Shown in pieces: positions 4,589 to 7,396 of a stretch of 7,396 nt of DNA. The DNA lies in NCBI GenBank assembly GCA_964535155.1, contig CAZHSR010000036.1, forward strand, positions 1 through 7,396, read 5' to 3'. A program made the position numbers and the translations under genes. Below the pieces are notes generated by a model. That model saw only the letters and a program-made list of their open reading frames with translations, had not been told where the DNA came from and did no database searches. Position 1 is the first letter of the stretch, and every line of letters begins with the position of its first letter. Origin of the DNA: JAGPFW01 sp964535155 (GTDB taxonomy: Bacteria; Patescibacteriota; WWE3; UBA101185; UBA10185).

Positions 4589-4978
4589 ATGGAAAACTGC
4601 ATCTTCTGCAAAATCGCCAAAAAAGAAATCCCATCCCAAATAATCTGGGAAAATTCCGATTTTCTTGCTTTTCTAGACATATTTCCAGTTGTGCTGGGCG
4701 CGACAGTTATCATTCCCAAAAATCATTATGACAGTTACATAAAAAACGCAGATCCCGCTTTAACAACTCAATTTATGTCTGCTATCAAAGAGGTTATGGA
4801 TCTGCTAGATTCCCATCTGGAAGGGAATTTGCGCACAAAGCTTGTTTTTGAAGGATTGGAAGTGGAACATTTGCATGCCAAGCTTTGGCCGATGTATAAG
4901 GGGATACCCGAAAAAGCTCCGGATAAACCAGCTTCCCAGGAAGAACTAGCAAAAATTGCCGAAAAAATAAAAAGTTGA
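4589..4978 (+). CDS. HIT-family (histidine triad) protein
   Basis: A 129-residue HIT-superfamily nucleotide hydrolase or transferase, acting on AMP-linked or dinucleotide substrates in the cytoplasm; the substrate cannot be told from sequence. The N-terminal C4-x2-C7 and H46 (PKNHYDSY) fit the zinc site of Hint-like members. The catalytic stretch is EHLHAKLWP (93-101): H94 and the presumed nucleophile H96 are present, but the third triad position is K98 rather than His. Length is normal. No Shine-Dalgarno is seen before ATG 4589, and the start lies 13 nt after hairpin D2. It is followed 2 nt after its TGA stop by a TATAAT box for tRNA-Leu. Confidence 0.88.
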   Translation: MENCIFCKIAKKEIPSQIIWENSDFLAFLDIFPVVLGATVIIPKNHYDSYIKNADPALTTQFMSAIKEVMDLLDSHLEGNLRTKLVFEGLEVEHLHAKLWPMYKGIPEKAPDKPASQEELAKIAEKIKS

Positions 4979-4980
4979 GG

Positions 4981-4986
4981 TATAAT
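4981..4986 (+). promoter_or_regulatory. -10 box of tRNA-Leu
   Basis: A perfect TATAAT just after the HIT stop. A weak TTGCCG (4956-4961) lies 19 bp upstream. The start would be near 4993, giving a 5' leader of about 37 nt that contains a small AGGAA/TTCCT hairpin before the tRNA. Confidence 0.5.
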
Positions 4987-5029
4987 GCTTTTTGTTGAAG
5001 GAAGAATTTTCCTGCAGAGAATGTTTTAA

Positions 5030-5116
5030 GGGCGAGTGGTGGAATGGTATACACGACAGACTTAAAATCTGTTGAGACTTAGTCTCGTGAGGGTTCAAGT
5101 CCCTCCTCGCCCACCA
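5030..5116 (+). tRNA. tRNA-Leu(TAA)
   Basis: A complete 87-nt class II tRNA. The acceptor GGGCGAG pairs with CTCGCCC, the anticodon stem ACAGA/TCTGT has loop CTTAAAA with anticodon TAA (reads TTA and TTG), the long variable arm is GAGAC/GTCTC with a TTA loop, and the T arm is GAGGG/CCCTC with TTCAAGT. The discriminator is A and CCA is encoded. Unlike the other two tRNAs it has no hairpin array after it; the 55 nt to the next gene show no strong structure. Confidence 0.97.
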
Positions 5117-5171
5117 AAAAACATAATTTTCGTCACATGCATGAAGGAAAAGGAAACAGAAAAATTTTTAA

Positions 5172-5678
5172 ATGAATAAATTCCAAGTTATATACCAAAG
5201 ACTCCTTAATAAAGACCCTTCTACTAAAGTGTTAGTTATAGATGGCGTACCCAAAGAAATAAAAGCCATGGTGAGGCTAACCAGTAGAAACTACTTGGCT
5301 GAAGATGGGGAATACATAAAAATCATATTTACAGATGGCTCATTTTTACTGGCAATAGAAGGGGAAGGTGAGTTTTACTATGCAGATTCAGTAATTGGAC
5401 ACATACAAGAAATTTCGGACGAAATTATTGGTAAAACAGAAATAATAAACTACAAGGGTAAGGAATACAAACTTGAGAATGCGGATGATTACCAATATGT
5501 GCTTGAGTTATTGGCAGGAGCACCTCAAGATATAGAAGGAGAATGTAGATTCTCGGATTACGCACCTACAAAAGGAACAAAAGAAATTCTTAGCCTAGGC
5601 TGGCTGTCTGAAACAGGAAAACGGGCGGATATACATCCTATTTTGATAGATATTGATCGAGTAAACTTACCAGATTAG
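5172..5678 (+). CDS. Hypothetical protein, 168 aa
   Basis: I do not recognise this protein. It is acidic, with no signal peptide or membrane helix. The middle (about 47-100) alternates short strands and charged turns, and the C-terminal part has a well-ordered GTKEILSLGWLSETGKRADI followed by HPILIDIDRV, which looks like a conserved end. A purine-rich AAGGAAAAGG lies about 15-20 nt before the ATG, rather far for a ribosome site. It follows tRNA-Leu by 55 nt and precedes the HEITH gene by 15 nt, so the two proteins may be expressed together. Confidence 0.65.
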   Translation: MNKFQVIYQRLLNKDPSTKVLVIDGVPKEIKAMVRLTSRNYLAEDGEYIKIIFTDGSFLLAIEGEGEFYYADSVIGHIQEISDEIIGKTEIINYKGKEYKLENADDYQYVLELLAGAPQDIEGECRFSDYAPTKGTKEILSLGWLSETGKRADIHPILIDIDRVNLPD

Positions 5679-5682
5679 GGTC

Positions 5683-5688
5683 TATACA
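5683..5688 (+). promoter_or_regulatory. -10-like box before the HEITH gene
   Basis: TATACA ends 5 nt before ATG 5694, the same arrangement as the leaderless promoters elsewhere in the window, although the TG extension is missing. The gene may have its own leaderless transcript in addition to read-through from the preceding gene. Confidence 0.4.
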
Positions 5689-5693
5689 AAAAA

Positions 5694-6374
5694 ATGGAAA
5701 CTAAACCTCTAGACGAAACTCAAAAACCCGAGATAACCATTGAAATTCCTTCGGTAGAAAGAGAGATACAAAGAGTTCAACACTATGTTGCAACCTTTGA
5801 GGCAATATCTCTACTTACAAAGGATATAACCCTTCCAGAAGCACTTGACCCATCCCAAACATGGACTCCAGAACAAGTAGAAGATATTGTGCGAGAAGAA
5901 TATAGCTATGACTTTTACCTAAAAGGAAGAGAAAGATTGCAGGGAGCAGTACCAGTCGTTCAAAACGCCGTGAGTTTATTAGCTCAATTCCAAAAACCAT
6001 GGGGATTCCAAGCGGAGAAATCCTACGAAGTATTACTAACCAGATATGGTACAGGGGGAAGCTATAATACCGAGGGTAAAAACTATATAAGAATGAGAAC
6101 TACAGCTGATGGAAGCTTTGTCAGAGAAAATCCCGCCGCTACACCCATACATGAGATAACACATTTATGTGTACAACACCTCGTGCAAAAGTACGGACTT
6201 ACATTTGCCGAGAAAGAAGACTTGGTCAAAAGTATAGATGAAATATTATTTCCAGATATTTTTGATCCAGAAGGAAATATACCTGAGGAAGAGAGAGCAC
6301 GACTGCGAACTATGTTATTTGATTTACCAAAAGTTATTGAAAGGAAGAAACTAACCTCAAAGCCCCATCCCTAG
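5694..6374 (+). CDS. Putative zinc metallopeptidase-like protein (HEITH motif)
   Basis: A 226-residue protein without signal peptide or membrane helix. HEITH (153-157), preceded by NPAATPI and followed by a helix LCVQHLVQKYG, is the HExxH zinc motif: two His ligands and the catalytic Glu. Acidic residues 18-26 positions further on (E175, D176, D182, E183) are candidates for the third ligand, as in gluzincins. The rest matches no family I know. The N terminus (1-66) is charged and Pro-rich, perhaps flexible. Without a leader peptide the target would be cytoplasmic. It follows the 168-aa gene by 15 nt. Its 3' end overlaps the convergent tRNA nucleotidyltransferase gene by 41 bp. Confidence 0.65.
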   Translation: METKPLDETQKPEITIEIPSVEREIQRVQHYVATFEAISLLTKDITLPEALDPSQTWTPEQVEDIVREEYSYDFYLKGRERLQGAVPVVQNAVSLLAQFQKPWGFQAEKSYEVLLTRYGTGGSYNTEGKNYIRMRTTADGSFVRENPAATPIHEITHLCVQHLVQKYGLTFAEKEDLVKSIDEILFPDIFDPEGNIPEEERARLRTMLFDLPKVIERKKLTSKPHP

Positions 6375-7396
6375 TTTGCACCTCACCCTTTAATTGTGCA
6401 TCGCGAACCTTTCCTAGCAACTCCCCAAAAATGGGTCCTGGCTTTAACCCAATTCCTCGCAAATCATCTCCGTTTATTAGTGCGGGCAAAGGCCCTTCCA
6501 GTACGCCAAGTTTTAAAACTCTTTCTTGCAAGGTCTCAACAGGGACAACACCACCTCCACCATCCTCAGCTACAATCCAAGCAATTGACAGAAACTCTTC
6601 CAGATTTCCAGCAGGCTTCACAAATCTATCTGCCATTTTTAACAACTCATAATCCGAGAGTGCCACCAAAGACGCCGTGTCTGCAGGGGATTCTGCCAAA
6701 TATGACAAAACCTTAGTTTCCACTGCCTCAGAAAAATGATTATGATTAAATTTTGCCAAAAACTGGGAAGCTTCTACACCCGCTTCCTCAAAGTGTGCCA
6801 TTAGAACCGGCAACATAACCGATGTTTTTGCATCCCTCACAGCTAGACCTCTAGCCTTTACCTTTTCCCTTGGATCCTCTATTCCTTCCAATCTTGCTAA
6901 AACAGCTTTTGATAGCAAAGTCCCATCCGAATGAGACTCCCATAAAAACTCTGCAGCAGTATTTACATTCCGCATGGTCTCTTGCCATAAATCTGGATTT
7001 TCTGCTAAAACGCCCAGCTCTTCCCAAGGGGGATAATTAAACAAACCCACTTCTCGCATAAACTCAAATCCAACCGAAGGAACCCATCCCTGTGTTAAAA
7101 GCTTTCTAAACTCATCTGAAACTCGCTCCGAAGACAAAAGCCCTTCTTGACTTGCTGAAACCTTGGCTTGTGCAACTTGACCCAAAGCCACAAGCTCTTT
7201 GCACTTTTCCAAAGTTTTTTCCTCAACCGCCCAACCGAATCTTGCCACAAACTGTGCCAACCGTAGAACCCGTAAAGGGTCGTCACCAAAGGTTTCGGGA
7301 GCAATCATTTCCACAACACCTTGCTTTATATTTTCTACACCGCCAAAAGGGTCGTAAAGCTCTTGGGTCAATGGGTCGTAAAACAGGGCATTTGCT
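6334..7396 (-). CDS. tRNA nucleotidyltransferase / poly(A) polymerase family, 5' part outside window
   Basis: A partial gene: the frame is open through the right edge, so the nucleotidyltransferase head with its catalytic aspartates lies outside. The first residues visible, NALFYDPLTQELYDPFGG, are the end of the head domain of CCA-adding enzymes and poly(A) polymerases, followed by DDPLRVLRLAQFVARFGW, the neck helix region that contacts the tRNA. The remaining 300 or so residues are helical body and tail. I see no HD phosphohydrolase motif. The enzyme would add or repair the tRNA 3' CCA; all three tRNAs here already encode CCA, so repair or service to other tRNAs is likely. A TTG at 7371 lies inside the conserved motif and is not the start. 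Confidence 0.88.
   Translation of the reverse strand, partial: ANALFYDPLTQELYDPFGGVENIKQGVVEMIAPETFGDDPLRVLRLAQFVARFGWAVEEKTLEKCKELVALGQVAQAKVSASQEGLLSSERVSDEFRKLLTQGWVPSVGFEFMREVGLFNYPPWEELGVLAENPDLWQETMRNVNTAAEFLWESHSDGTLLSKAVLARLEGIEDPREKVKARGLAVRDAKTSVMLPVLMAHFEEAGVEASQFLAKFNHNHFSEAVETKVLSYLAESPADTASLVALSDYELLKMADRFVKPAGNLEEFLSIAWIVAEDGGGGVVPVETLQERVLKLGVLEGPLPALINGDDLRGIGLKPGPIFGELLGKVRDAQLKGEVQTRDGALRLVSSFQ

Noticed and set aside
4113..4978. Possible recoding of TGA as glycine, seen in some CPR lineages
   Set aside because: The glycine tRNA has anticodon TCC, and the HIT gene ends at a TGA placed where the family normally ends, so TGA acts as a stop.
7371..7371. TTG at 7371 as the start of the nucleotidyltransferase
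   Set aside because: The frame stays open to the window edge and the upstream residues belong to the conserved NAL-x-YDPLT motif, so the gene is truncated by the window.

Overview
The window looks like a stretch of a small, compact bacterial genome, most likely a Patescibacteria/CPR organism. That placement is an inference from gene style: short genes, an ordinary genetic code with TAA, TAG and TGA stops, tRNA genes with templated CCA, and several genes with an extended -10 box 5-8 nt before the ATG and no leader. No marker gene here fixes the lineage.

Layout. At the left edge a perfect consensus promoter (15-43) fires leftward out of the window. A rightward gene for a membrane-anchored DUF4349 protein (111-1040) ends in a bidirectional terminator (about 1072-1138). 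Facing it on the minus strand is a tight four-gene cassette (2135 down to 1160): an HNH nuclease, a small basic protein with a probable winged-helix fold, and two small two-helix membrane proteins that look like tandem paralogues. Upstream on the same strand are thioredoxin reductase (trxB, 3272-2220) and undecaprenyl diphosphate synthase (uppS, 4064-3312).

From 4113 the plus strand carries tRNA-Gly(TCC), tRNA-Arg(TCT), a HIT-family protein, tRNA-Leu(TAA), an unrecognised 168-aa protein and an unrecognised 226-aa protein with an HEITH zinc-protease-like motif. The last gene overlaps, tail to tail, a leftward tRNA nucleotidyltransferase gene whose 5' part lies outside the window.

Most unusual region. 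The roughly 160-bp spacers after tRNA-Gly and tRNA-Arg are not plain intergenic DNA. Each is packed with about five back-to-back hairpins in the same order: one that begins in the tRNA's own CCA, one with a conserved core flanked by tandem GA:GA mismatches and covarying stems, a strong hairpin, a weak one, and a final hairpin with an identical AAA loop and stem core. This looks like a duplicated structured RNA (or mobile hairpin) element attached to tRNA 3' ends.

Two expression styles coexist. The housekeeping-type genes (DUF4349, trxB, uppS, the HEITH gene) look leaderless, and their coding strand runs from C-rich to G-rich. The HNH cassette has a conventional -35/-10 promoter, a leader, a strong Shine-Dalgarno before every gene (three overlapping or close to the previous stop) and a G-rich start. 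That contrast suggests a separately acquired or separately controlled module.
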